A stretch of 64,000 nt of DNA from Microvirga sp. Mcv34 (GTDB taxonomy: Bacteria; Pseudomonadota; Alphaproteobacteria; Rhizobiales; Beijerinckiaceae). The position numbers and the translations under genes were made by a program. The stretch is from the NCBI RefSeq assembly GCF_024519725.1, contig NZ_JALJRK010000001.1, positions 175,811-239,810 on the forward strand, in the 5' to 3' direction. Below the pieces are notes generated by a model that saw only the letters and a program-made list of their open reading frames with translations, was not told the origin of the DNA and ran no database searches. This document shows positions 46,781 to 53,914 of this stretch, piece after piece. The stretch's first letter is position 1; each line of letters begins with the position of its first letter.

Positions 46781-46808
46781 AGGGCCTTTGCTGCGATGCA
46801 GCGTAGAT

Positions 46809-46964
46809 TTACGCGATCGCGTTCTGGCGAGCGATGCTCTCGATCTGGAAGCGCGAGATGCCGAGATCGTCGAGCTCGCGGTCCGAAAGGAGCGACAGCT
46901 CACGGACGGTTTCGCGATAACGCATATAAGCACGGACTTTAGAGAGGATGTAGGAAACGAACAT
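46809..46964 (-). CDS. DUF1127 small protein, 51 aa
   Basis: The short frame reads MFVSYILSKVRAYMRYRETV in the first 20 residues and ends LGISRFQIESIARQNAIA. The arginine-rich YRETVRELS, LSDRELDDLGISR and the length of about 50 residues are the hallmark of DUF1127 proteins, which are numerous in Hyphomicrobiales. An AGGAG site precedes the start by about seven bases. Members have been linked to nutrient and stress physiology in Agrobacterium, but the molecular role is unclear. A terminator follows. Confidence 0.82.
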   Translation of the reverse strand: MFVSYILSKVRAYMRYRETVRELSLLSDRELDDLGISRFQIESIARQNAIA

Positions 46965-47265
46965 GGGAAGCTCCTGAGAAGTGACCGGCCCCTATGACCG
47001 GTGGCCTTTGTTCTTGCGTTTGCAGTGCGGATATAGGTGTGTGCAGCGCCGAAGAGGAGTGGTAATAATGTAGGTCTGTTATGCTTTAGTAGCATACCGT
47101 CCTAATGCCACGTTAACCGTGTTGCGGGCTGCGAATGGCTTTCTGCTCGCGCAACAGAAAACGGCCCCGATTTTGGGGCCGGCTTTAATGAGCTCAATCA
47201 GATTTTGAAACGATATTCACCACAAGGCGGTGCCGACCTTTTCCGGGCTCTGCCCCTGATTTCAG
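46965..47265. other. Gap between DUF1127 and the RTX gene
   Basis: It holds the leader of the DUF1127 gene, including a self-complementary stretch (ACCGGCCCCTATGACCGGT, near 46984), and an intrinsic terminator of the RTX gene. No further coding sequence is apparent. Confidence 0.5.
47163..47180 (-). terminator. Terminator after first RTX gene
   Basis: GGCCCC GATTTT GGGGCC forms a 6-bp GC stem. On the minus strand it is followed by GTTTTC. It is about 85 bases after the RTX stop. Confidence 0.65.
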
Positions 47266-48150
47266 CTACAGCACGAAGAAGTCCGCCTTCGTCAGGGCCA
47301 GTCCGGAGCTGAGCTGGGCGAACTTGACGGCCGCGACACCGCCGACGCCGTCCGCATCATAGAAGAGGGCGCCGGTCTGCTTGTTGTAGATGATCCGGTC
47401 GGAGGAATCCTTGGCGGTCGAGCCGGTGTTGAAGGCGCCGCTCGAGAGCCAGCCATCCCGACCGACGCGGGTAAAGACCTTGTTGTCGAGCATGATCGTG
47501 TCGTCGACGGGCCGGAAGTCGACGACACGGTCGATGTTGTTGCTGGACGGCCGCGTGTCGAAGACGAAATAGTCCTTGCCGGAGCCTCCGGTCAGCTGGT
47601 CACTGTCCGCGCCACCGTTGAGATAATCGCTTCCGGCGCCGCCGGTTAGAACGTCGCGTCCAGCGCCGCCGTACAGGTCGTCGTCACCCCAATCCCCGAA
47701 GAGCTTGTCGGCTCCCGCATCTCCGTAAAGGATATCGTCGCCGTCATAGCCATATACGAAGTCGTTGCCGGCCCCGGCGCGGATGAGATCGTCGTAATCG
47801 TTGCCGTAGAACGTGTCGTGACCCCTGTTCAGGTTCACGTACCAGGCATAGCCCTGAAGCGCATCGACCGTCGTGTAGAGATCGAGATCCTGAATGGTCA
47901 GAACGTCCGCGCCGTTGTTCTCGTAGAAGAGATCATCGATGATGACCGTGTAGCCGTCGCTCCAGTATCTGGCCGTGAAATAGTCCACCAGCGTGCTGCC
48001 AGAGACCTCGTACTCGGCGACCGTGCCGTTGTCATAGACCAGATCCGTTGTGACAGAGGGGTGGGCCCCGATGAATGCCCAGCCTGAGCTGTCGGTGCTG
48101 GACATGTCGAAGCCCACACCCGCTGCGTTGAATGCCTGAAAGACTGCCAT
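47266..48150 (-). CDS. RTX-type calcium-binding protein, 294 aa
   Basis: An N-terminal globular part (1-110, no classical signal peptide) is followed by nonapeptide RTX repeats (about 110-185: GNDYDDLIRAGAGNDFVYG, GGAGRDVLTGGAGSDYLNGG), which bind calcium. The C-terminal domain (GKDYFVFDTRPSS, FYDADGVGG, LTKADFFVL) is of the type exported by type I secretion. No HlyB/HlyD-like exporter is in the window. The tail resembles that of the second RTX protein at 61814. The role could be surface adhesion or matrix, but nothing specific is known. Confidence 0.82.
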   Translation of the reverse strand: MAVFQAFNAAGVGFDMSSTDSSGWAFIGAHPSVTTDLVYDNGTVAEYEVSGSTLVDYFTARYWSDGYTVIIDDLFYENNGADVLTIQDLDLYTTVDALQGYAWYVNLNRGHDTFYGNDYDDLIRAGAGNDFVYGYDGDDILYGDAGADKLFGDWGDDDLYGGAGRDVLTGGAGSDYLNGGADSDQLTGGSGKDYFVFDTRPSSNNIDRVVDFRPVDDTIMLDNKVFTRVGRDGWLSSGAFNTGSTAKDSSDRIIYNKQTGALFYDADGVGGVAAVKFAQLSSGLALTKADFFVL

Positions 48151-48441
48151 GGCTGCGCTGTTCCCGATGAACGTCCGATATCGTCAAGCTAGATCGATGA
48201 ACGTGAATTAAAGCTGTATGCATCCGGATCTCAGCATTCAGGGAAATGGTAAAGATTCAGTTTGGCAAAAGGGTTCTTGCGGCATGGGTTCTCTTCCGGA
48301 GGGTGCCGAAGCGTTGAATCTTGAACGGATGTTCATCTTCGGATGTAAAATCCATTATAAAATCTGTTACTTAAAGTTATTGGGAACAGTCTCTGAGGGT
48401 TGGCGTTCATCTCCCACCTTTACTGCTGTGGAGATTGTTCC
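48151..48441. promoter_or_regulatory. Divergent intergenic region, AT-richer
   Basis: This region lies between the starts of the RTX gene (minus) and a Lys/Arg-rich exported protein gene (plus). It is less GC-rich than its surroundings and contains the EcfG-type promoter described separately. A frame of 75 codons here lacks protein-like features. Confidence 0.5.
48383..48407 (+). promoter_or_regulatory. EcfG-type (general stress response) promoter
   Basis: GGAAC (48383-48387), then 16 bases, then CGTT (48404-48407) is the consensus -35/-10 pair of alphaproteobacterial EcfG sigma factors. It lies 35 bases before the start codon at 48442, so a transcript would have a short leader of about 25-30 bases. 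Confidence 0.65.
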
Positions 48442-49248
48442 GTGAAGAAAATCGCACTCGGCGCCGCCCTTCTCTTGTTGAGCAGTGCGGCGTACGCACA
48501 GACTTCAACGCAGACGAATACGAACGCCAACATGGGTTCTCAATCGTCGTCCGAGTCGAATACGCTGCTGCGCAACAAGGCTGGTGGCGCCGCTCGGGCC
48601 CAGACCGAGACCACGGGTGCGACGCGCAGCGAAACGTCGGGGGCGCAGGTTAATGTCCGCAGCCGGCAGGATACGGGTGCACGCGTCGGCATCGAGACCC
48701 GTGAGCGCTCCGGAGTGTCGGTCCACTCCCGCACGGTCCGTGAGGTCGACGAGCCGCGTGTTTCCGTCACCCGCCGCCGCAGCGTGACGACCTATGAGGA
48801 GCCCAGCACCGAAATTCATCGCACCGTGGTGAAGAAGAAGCCCACCAAGAAGGTCGCGGTGAAGAAGACGAAGCGAACCAACAAGGTCGTATCCAAGAAG
48901 CGCCGCTATCATGTGGTCGAGGAGCAGCCGGTGGAGGTTCGTCGCCGGACCGTGCGTCGCTATGAGGAGATCAATGAGCCGAGTGTCTCCGTCCGCAGCC
49001 GCACGACGGTTCGCCGGACCCACGACACGTCCCCGAGCGTGGGCGTGTCCGTCGAGCAGCGCCGCCCGAACAACGTGAGCGTCTCGACCAGCCGGACTCG
49101 TTCGAGCGCCCCCGATACCACCGGTTCCGTTTCGAGCCGCAGCCGTATGGAGATGAACGGCAACACGTCGAACTCCGGCAGCTCGACCAATATGCGCCTG
49201 CAGCCGCAGGGCGGTTCCTCGTCGCAGAGCAACGGCTCGAACCAGTAA
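48442..49248 (+). CDS. Exported Lys/Arg/Ser-rich low-complexity protein, 268 aa
   Basis: A signal peptide (GTG start, KKIALGAALLLLSSAAYAQ) precedes a Ser/Thr/Asn-rich segment. A centre of repeated Arg/Val/Thr motifs (VSVTRRRSVTTYEEPST, RRRTVRRYEEINEPSVSVRSR) surrounds a lysine block (KKKPTKKVAVKKTKRTNK, about residues 132-153). The C-terminus is Ser/Asn/Gln-rich. Nothing catalytic is visible. GGAG lies about nine bases before GTG 48442. An EcfG-type promoter suggests stress-induced expression. The recurring T-R-R/V-x-V units suggest a disordered or fibrous envelope protein. Confidence 0.72.
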   Translation: MKKIALGAALLLLSSAAYAQTSTQTNTNANMGSQSSSESNTLLRNKAGGAARAQTETTGATRSETSGAQVNVRSRQDTGARVGIETRERSGVSVHSRTVREVDEPRVSVTRRRSVTTYEEPSTEIHRTVVKKKPTKKVAVKKTKRTNKVVSKKRRYHVVEEQPVEVRRRTVRRYEEINEPSVSVRSRTTVRRTHDTSPSVGVSVEQRRPNNVSVSTSRTRSSAPDTTGSVSSRSRMEMNGNTSNSGSSTNMRLQPQGGSSSQSNGSNQ

Positions 49249-49267
49249 TCGCAGCGTAGCAAGGAGT

Positions 49268-49291
49268 AAGGAGCCTGATCGACGGCTCCTT
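49268..49291 (+). terminator. Hairpin after the Lys/Arg-rich protein gene
   Basis: AAGGAGCC (49268-49275) pairs with GGCTCCTT (49284-49291). No good T run follows, so termination is possible but uncertain. Confidence 0.45.
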
Positions 49292-49332
49292 CCTCGGCTC
49301 GCATGTATTCCATCGCGTTCAGGAGTCTGACG

Positions 49333-49653
49333 ATGAAGAAGCTTATCGTGACGATCAGTGTGGCGCTCTTGGCGGCAACGTCCTTCAGCGGCGTGGCCGA
49401 GGCCCGTCCCGGCAAGGGCAAGGGGCATGCCTACGGGCACTACAAGAACCACGGCCATCAGCGCTATTACGTTCAGCGGCGGGGCAACAACAATGCCGCC
49501 ATCGCGGCTGGAGTGACCGGTGCGATCCTCGGCGGAGCCCTGGCGGCCACGTCCCGGCCGACGTACCGGACCTATGACAGGCCCTCTTACAGAACTTATG
49601 AAGCTCCGCGACGGAGTTATTATCGGGAAGAGTACTACGATGACGGGTACTGA
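49333..49653 (+). CDS. Small exported Tyr/Arg/Gly-rich protein, 106 aa
   Basis: A signal peptide (MKKLIVTISVALLAATSFSG) is followed by a His/Gly/Lys-rich stretch (KGKGHAYGHYKNHGHQRYY), a short hydrophobic Gly/Ala segment (AAIAAGVTGAILGGALAA), and a Tyr/Arg-rich tail (YRTYDRPSYRTYEAPRRSYY). This arrangement occurs in glycine-zipper-like exported proteins. ATG 49333 has AGGAG at seven bases. A strong terminator follows. The function is unknown. Confidence 0.75.
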   Translation: MKKLIVTISVALLAATSFSGVAEARPGKGKGHAYGHYKNHGHQRYYVQRRGNNNAAIAAGVTGAILGGALAATSRPTYRTYDRPSYRTYEAPRRSYYREEYYDDGY

Positions 49654-49672
49654 ACCCCAGGTACTGAACCCA

Positions 49673-49702
49673 AAGAGCGCCTCGGGCGCTCTTTTCTTTT
49701 TC
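49673..49702 (+). terminator. Intrinsic terminator
   Basis: AGAGCGC (49674-49680) pairs with GCGCTCT (49686-49692), followed by TTTCTTTTTC. It ends the small exported protein gene and may also serve the convergent porin-like gene. Confidence 0.85.
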
Positions 49703-49707
49703 GAGAC

Positions 49708-49992
49708 TCAGCGTCCCAGGTTTCCGACGGAGATGACGCCTCGGACTGGGCCGTATTCCGTCTGCTTTCTCACGTCGAGCCGAACGCGCCCGCCGGCCTG
49801 GGTCTTGACGGAATCGGAGGCGCGCAGGCGCGACGATCCCACCAGCGTCTCGCTTCGCACCTGTCCGCTGATGCGCACGCAGGTATCGGACGCCTGAAGC
49901 ATGGCAAAACCAGGTGGGCAGGACGAGGCGGCCTGGGCCTGGCCTGTCATGGCCAGGCCGGAAAGAGCGACAGAGAAGATATAGCGCTTCAT
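49708..49992 (-). CDS. Short porin-like exported protein, 94 aa
   Basis: After a signal peptide (KRYIFSVALSGLAMTGQAQA), CPPGFAMLQASDTCVRISGQ and VRLDVRKQTEYGPVRGVISVG resemble the first strands of Hyphomicrobiales porins (CPAGF... DTCIKIGGYVR type). However, the protein stops at 94 residues, against about 400-500 for a full porin. The two cysteines are retained. It may be a fragment of a decayed porin gene or a free-standing small relative. No porin remnant is visible downstream. Confidence 0.62.
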   Translation of the reverse strand: MKRYIFSVALSGLAMTGQAQAASSCPPGFAMLQASDTCVRISGQVRSETLVGSSRLRASDSVKTQAGGRVRLDVRKQTEYGPVRGVISVGNLGR

Positions 49993-50051
49993 GACGGGCT
50001 TGAGTGTAGCGGCCCCGTTCCCGTCATGGCAAGGTGCCGCTCAGGCAGGGC

Positions 50052-50603
50052 TCAGGTCCTGTCCGTTCCGCCGCGCCGTCCATAGGAGGCGGCGACATCC
50101 GGGCGGTCCACCTCCACATGGAACTGCTCGGCCTTCTGGCTGTAATCCCGGATCGCCCCGATGCCGTAGCGATAGGCCAGTTCGCCGCCGAGCCAGCCGC
50201 TGAACAGGAGCAGCGCGGTCTGAACGCCGGAGAGCCAGATGCCCCAGCCCTGAATGCCAGCGGCCGGGTCGCTCAGGCGGACGCCGACATTGATGAGAGC
50301 CAGCGCGACCACCACGAGATTGGCCGTCATATGGGCCCAGGAAACCCAGAGGTTGCGCACCCGGTCTATGGTCGCGAAATCGATGAGGCCGGGAATGGCG
50401 GCGACCAGCGCGGTGACAATCCCGGCGATGAGGAGCCAGTAGGAGACCTGGGCCCAGAAGGGGTCCCGGGCGGCCATGAAGGCGATGTCGGTTCCGAAGG
50501 CGCCGATCAGAAACGCAACCGGGAAGACGATCAGCATGTGATGCAGGGGGTGGCCGGCAATGGCCGCCGTGCTTTGGACGCCGTGACGATGGTACATGCC
50601 CAT
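50052..50603 (-). CDS. DUF2231-type membrane protein, 183 aa
   Basis: About four transmembrane helices are visible: MLIVFPVAFLIGAFGTDIAF, WLLIAGIVTALVAAIPGLID, ANLVVVALALINVGV, and GVQTALLLFSGWLGG. The first helix carries GHPLHHMLIVFPVAF, with the paired His typical of DUF2231 proteins. Their role is not established. ATG 50603 has GGAGA upstream. A longer open frame to 50741 has a non-membrane, low-quality N-terminus and is rejected. Confidence 0.78.
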   Translation of the reverse strand: MGMYHRHGVQSTAAIAGHPLHHMLIVFPVAFLIGAFGTDIAFMAARDPFWAQVSYWLLIAGIVTALVAAIPGLIDFATIDRVRNLWVSWAHMTANLVVVALALINVGVRLSDPAAGIQGWGIWLSGVQTALLLFSGWLGGELAYRYGIGAIRDYSQKAEQFHVEVDRPDVAASYGRRGGTDRT

Positions 50604-50813
50604 GGTTCTGTCTCCGGTGTGATCTGGGAAGAATGCCCCGGCCAAACCTTCGTTCCGGGTGCAGGCGTGCGGTGCAGCCCCGATCCGTCGCAGGGCAAGG
50701 TTCTGGACATCGGGAGATGGATGAGAGATAGCGTTAGGCATGCATTCCCTTGAGGAATGGGTCGTGGGAATTCGTCTGCGGCCGTCCGGTCGAACCCCAC
50801 GGCAGCCGCTTCG

Positions 50814-51938
50814 ATGGTCCTTGATCCTGCTACGCTTACCGTCGCCTTCGTGCTGCTTTCGGGGGCTCTGGGAACGCTATTGCTGTTTTCCTGGGCCTTG
50901 AACCGCAAGGTCAAGGCCCTTGCCTGGTGGGGAAGCGCCTATTGGCTCATCGCCATGGGGATCGGATTGGCCAATATCAGGCAGGGCCAGCCGGCCTATT
51001 CGGTTCTGCTCGTGGCCAACATATTGGGACTGCTGTGCTACGGCGCCCTCTACACGGGCTGCCGTGTGTTCAACGGACGTTCCGCCTCTCTTCCGGGTGC
51101 TTTGGCAGGAGCCGCGATCTGGCTCGGCGCCTTTCCCTTCATCTACACCTCGCAAAGCGAGCGGCTGCTTCTCTCGGCATTGCTGACCCTCGTCTACTCG
51201 ATCCTCTCGGCTTGGGAACTGGGACGCTATGCGTCACGACCTTTGGCCTCCTCACGCGTCGTGCTGGTGCTTCTGCTGGGGCTCGCGATCTTCAATCTAT
51301 CGCGCATCGGGATTGCTCTCGCGCCGACTTCGGTTCCGTGGATCGACGCCTTGGCTCATCGCTGGTCACCGTCCATGGCGTTGCTCCTGGTCGTGTTCGG
51401 CCCGAGCGTAGCTTTCATGTTCCTGTCCATGGCCAAGGAGGGCGTCGAGTTCGAATACAAGCAGGCGGCTTTGGTCGATCCACTGACCAGCGTGCCCAAT
51501 CGGCGAGCCTTCATGCAGAATGCGGGGCGTCTTCTCGCGCAGTCGGGCGCTCGACCCGTGAGTTGCCTGCTGTTCGACCTCGACAACTTCAAGGCCATCA
51601 ACGATCGCTACGGCCACGATACCGGCGACCGGATCCTCACGATCTTCGGTGAGGTGCTGACGCGCCACCTGCCGCAGAGAACCTTTGGACGGCTCGGTGG
51701 GGAAGAGTTCGGTGCCATCCTGCCGCTGGACGCGCGGGAGGCTGCGCTTCTGGCGGATCGGGTCCGGCATGCCTTCGCGTCGGCAGGGGCCGAGACCCTC
51801 GGCGATCTGGCCCGGGTTACCGTGAGCGTCGGCTGCGTCACGAGCGCCGGCCTCGATGCGGGAGCGCTGCTTCGCCGCGCCGATGCGGCGCTGTACCAGG
51901 CGAAGCGCAGTGGCCGGAACATCGTGATCGCCGCCTGA
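50814..51938 (+). CDS. Membrane-anchored diguanylate cyclase (GGDEF)
   Basis: About 374 residues. Six or seven N-terminal helices (1-200) are followed by a GGDEF domain (about 220-374): DPLTSVPNRRAF, FDLDNFKAINDRYGHDTGDRIL and GRLGGEEFGAILP. The active-site GGEEF is intact, so it should synthesise c-di-GMP. There is no RxxD inhibitory site before it. Start choice is uncertain. ATG 50757 adds 19 residues and has no properly spaced ribosome site either. Signals and targets are unknown. Confidence 0.88.
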   Translation: MVLDPATLTVAFVLLSGALGTLLLFSWALNRKVKALAWWGSAYWLIAMGIGLANIRQGQPAYSVLLVANILGLLCYGALYTGCRVFNGRSASLPGALAGAAIWLGAFPFIYTSQSERLLLSALLTLVYSILSAWELGRYASRPLASSRVVLVLLLGLAIFNLSRIGIALAPTSVPWIDALAHRWSPSMALLLVVFGPSVAFMFLSMAKEGVEFEYKQAALVDPLTSVPNRRAFMQNAGRLLAQSGARPVSCLLFDLDNFKAINDRYGHDTGDRILTIFGEVLTRHLPQRTFGRLGGEEFGAILPLDAREAALLADRVRHAFASAGAETLGDLARVTVSVGCVTSAGLDAGALLRRADAALYQAKRSGRNIVIAA

Positions 51939-51989
51939 TGGGCGGGACCGGATATGTGCAAAGAGCGCCATTGGACCTCGCCGGTGCGT

Positions 51990-52009
51990 CACGTTCTGCG
52001 AAGAACGTG
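51990..52009 (+). terminator. Hairpin after diguanylate cyclase gene
   Basis: CACGTTCT pairs with AGAACGTG across a GCGA tetraloop (GNRA type). It is about 50 bases after the stop and followed by TTCTCGG, so it is a modest terminator candidate. Confidence 0.5.
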
Positions 52010-52132
52010 TTCTCGGACGCAGAAAGCCAGGATGACTTTTCGGCACGCCGCGCTAAGTCTCACCTAACGTAACCTGTGTTAAAGCGGTCGAATCCAGGAC
52101 GCGTAACTTATAATCGGGGGTGAGGACCATCC

Positions 52133-52348
52133 ATGCCCCGCTATCATTTTCATGTACAAATCGGAGATTGTTTCATACCGGATCGACACGGTATCGATCT
52201 ACCGAACCTGATGACCGCGCGAGGATCCGAGGCCCAGGTAGCCCAGGCGTCCTGGAGTTGTGTGCTGAGTTCCATCGAGGCCCTGCCCAACAGAATGACG
52301 GTCATTACTGACCAGGCGGGGCGGATCGTGTTCGTGCTTTGCGTTTAG
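52133..52348 (+). CDS. DUF6894-type small protein, 71 aa (copy 1)
   Basis: It starts MPRYHFHVQIGDCFIPDRHG, followed by LPNLMTARGSEAQVAQ. The MPRYYFH start, the acidic D-x-x-G turn and the Ala-rich helix fit DUF6894, a family of small proteins numerous in Hyphomicrobiales. The family's function is unknown. GAGG lies about eight bases upstream, and a TATAAT-like hexamer lies at 52109, though no convincing -35 is seen. Confidence 0.7.
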   Translation: MPRYHFHVQIGDCFIPDRHGIDLPNLMTARGSEAQVAQASWSCVLSSIEALPNRMTVITDQAGRIVFVLCV

Positions 52349-52429
52349 TGCGCATTATTGCACCGCATGACTGCAATGCGGGAGAGTCTCTCAGCATCTG
52401 AAGTGATTGCCGCGATGGAGGGGAATGAC

Positions 52430-52642
52430 ATGCCCCGCTACTATTTCCATCTCCGCTCGAAGGACCAGTTCATATGGGACCAGGAAGGCATCGATCTGCC
52501 CGATCCTGCCATTGCCAGGGGTGCGGCCGAGAAAGCCGCAACGGAACTCCGCGGCGGCCTGCAGGAGAGCGACCCGGTCTATTGCTGGACTGTCGCCGTC
52601 ACCGACGAAAGCGACGAACTCATCCATGTCGCGTCGCTCTGA
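52430..52642 (+). CDS. DUF6894-type small protein, 70 aa (copy 2)
   Basis: MPRYYFHLRSKDQFIWDQEG and LPDPAIARGAAEKAATEL align with copy 1 over most of the length. GGAGGGG precedes ATG 52430. It is one of three related small genes within 1.5 kb. Confidence 0.72.
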   Translation: MPRYYFHLRSKDQFIWDQEGIDLPDPAIARGAAEKAATELRGGLQESDPVYCWTVAVTDESDELIHVASL

Positions 52643-52820
52643 TCCACGTTCCGTCCATCCTTTCACGAGTGAGAACCAACTCCTAGAACTGCCTCCACCG
52701 GCATGGGATCGGCTCTCTTCTTGGCTGGTCGAATTTTCTCACGGTGAAAGTGTTTCCCGTCTCCGAGAAATGCTCTGGATCGTGGAGGCGAGCAGAATGG
52801 ACGGCCCGTTCAGGTACTAA
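52626..52820 (+). CDS. Possible small protein, 64 aa (uncertain)
   Basis: The frame overlaps the end of DUF6894 copy 2 by 17 bases. Sequence such as LELPPPAWDRLSSWLVEFS and SVSRLREMLWIVEASRMDG looks protein-like and amphipathic, but there is no recognised family and no clear ribosome site. It could be real and coupled, or an artefact. Confidence 0.3.
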   Translation: MSRRSDPRSVHPFTSENQLLELPPPAWDRLSSWLVEFSHGESVSRLREMLWIVEASRMDGPFRY

Positions 52821-52906
52821 AGTTTTAGCGCCATGCCATTCCTGAACGTTCAATCCCACATTACTGTACGTTAATTTCTCTTCAATCAGATCGTGCAAAG
52901 GTCCTC

Positions 52907-53356
52907 ATGGGTGGCGTGCGAAGTCTGGGGGCGGACGTGACAGACGAAGAAATCGAAGCCGTTGCAGAGGAGCTGGCAAAGGCTGGTGGAACCTCGTGGT
53001 ATCCTGGACGCACGCGCGGCGCCCTGCTGAGATCCGTGAGTGAGCGATACCGGGATCGCGCGAGGCTCGCGATCGCTGCCCTCGACAGAGTCAGGGCGGG
53101 CCACGGTAGCTCCTCGCAACCAGTTTCGGAGACCGTGTCGCCGCCAAGCCATACGACGGCGAACCATCCTGATGGGATTCAGGTGGGTGCAACGGTCGTG
53201 TATCGTGCGCCCGGCGAACAGAGGGCAATCACGTGCCGGATCGAGCGGCTCGAGCAAGGACGCGCCTATCTTGTTCCTGTCGCACGGGCGGATATCGGTT
53301 GGGTGGCGCTGGATAGTTTCGACCCCGTAGGCGAAGCACCGGTCAAGGATGAATGA
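52907..53356 (+). CDS. Conserved hypothetical protein, 149 aa
   Basis: The N-terminal helices (DEEIEAVAEELAKAGGTSWY, YRDRARLAIAALDRVRAG) are followed by a disordered linker and a small beta-rich module (VGATVVYRAPGEQRAITCRI) of the Tudor/SH3 kind. It stands between DUF6894 copies 2 and 3. AAAGG precedes ATG 52907 by five bases. GTG 52937 is an alternative. I cannot assign a function. Confidence 0.55.
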   Translation: MGGVRSLGADVTDEEIEAVAEELAKAGGTSWYPGRTRGALLRSVSERYRDRARLAIAALDRVRAGHGSSSQPVSETVSPPSHTTANHPDGIQVGATVVYRAPGEQRAITCRIERLEQGRAYLVPVARADIGWVALDSFDPVGEAPVKDE

Positions 53357-53440
53357 TGGTCTGTCGCGGAAGATCTCTTCACTTCGCTGTTAAAAACAGC
53401 TAGCAGACTTCATCCTGTTCGTGTGGGTGACGGTCCCGAC

Positions 53441-53668
53441 ATGCGCTGCTTCTTTCACCTTGTGAACGATCATGAAGAGATCGTCGACAACACAGGGATC
53501 GAAGTTCATGACTTGGCGAGTGCCATGGCTGAGGCTCTCCTTGCCATCACTGAACTGCGTCAGGAGATCGGCGTCGACATCGAGGACTGGTCCGGGTGGC
53601 GCCTCGACATCGTATGTCCGCGAGGCAGGCTGCTTCATTCCATGATGCTGAATCAAACGGTGCATTGA
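53441..53668 (+). CDS. DUF6894-type small protein, 75 aa (copy 3)
   Basis: MRCFFHLVNDHEEIVDNTG followed by VHDLASAMAEALLAI and DWSGWRLDIVCPRGRLLHS matches the family pattern (F-x-H, D-x-x-G, Ala-rich helix, DWxxW-x-L). It is the most divergent of the three copies and begins with MRC rather than MPR. A GTG at 53423 would add six residues. Confidence 0.66.
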   Translation: MRCFFHLVNDHEEIVDNTGIEVHDLASAMAEALLAITELRQEIGVDIEDWSGWRLDIVCPRGRLLHSMMLNQTVH

Positions 53669-53914
53669 AAGCCGCTTCCGGCCCGGGTCACCTTTCATCG
53701 CTCGTTCCGATGGCCAAGCTTAAGACAGGTTTCGTCTGAGCAAGTCAGGCAAACGATTGCACATATTGCCAGCATCGAAGCTCAATGCTGTATCATAAAT
53801 CTCCGGTACACATTAAAACTTGCTCTATTTATTCAGGGTTGTGGAACTAATTTCCTTGGAGCCGAGTCTTTTCACCCGAGGGGACGAGAGGGGTAACTCC
53901 TAGGGAGTATAGCG

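Noticed and set aside
48218..48445. A 75-codon plus-strand frame before the Lys/Arg-rich protein
   Set aside because: It overlaps the EcfG-type promoter and has no recognisable domain or ribosome site.
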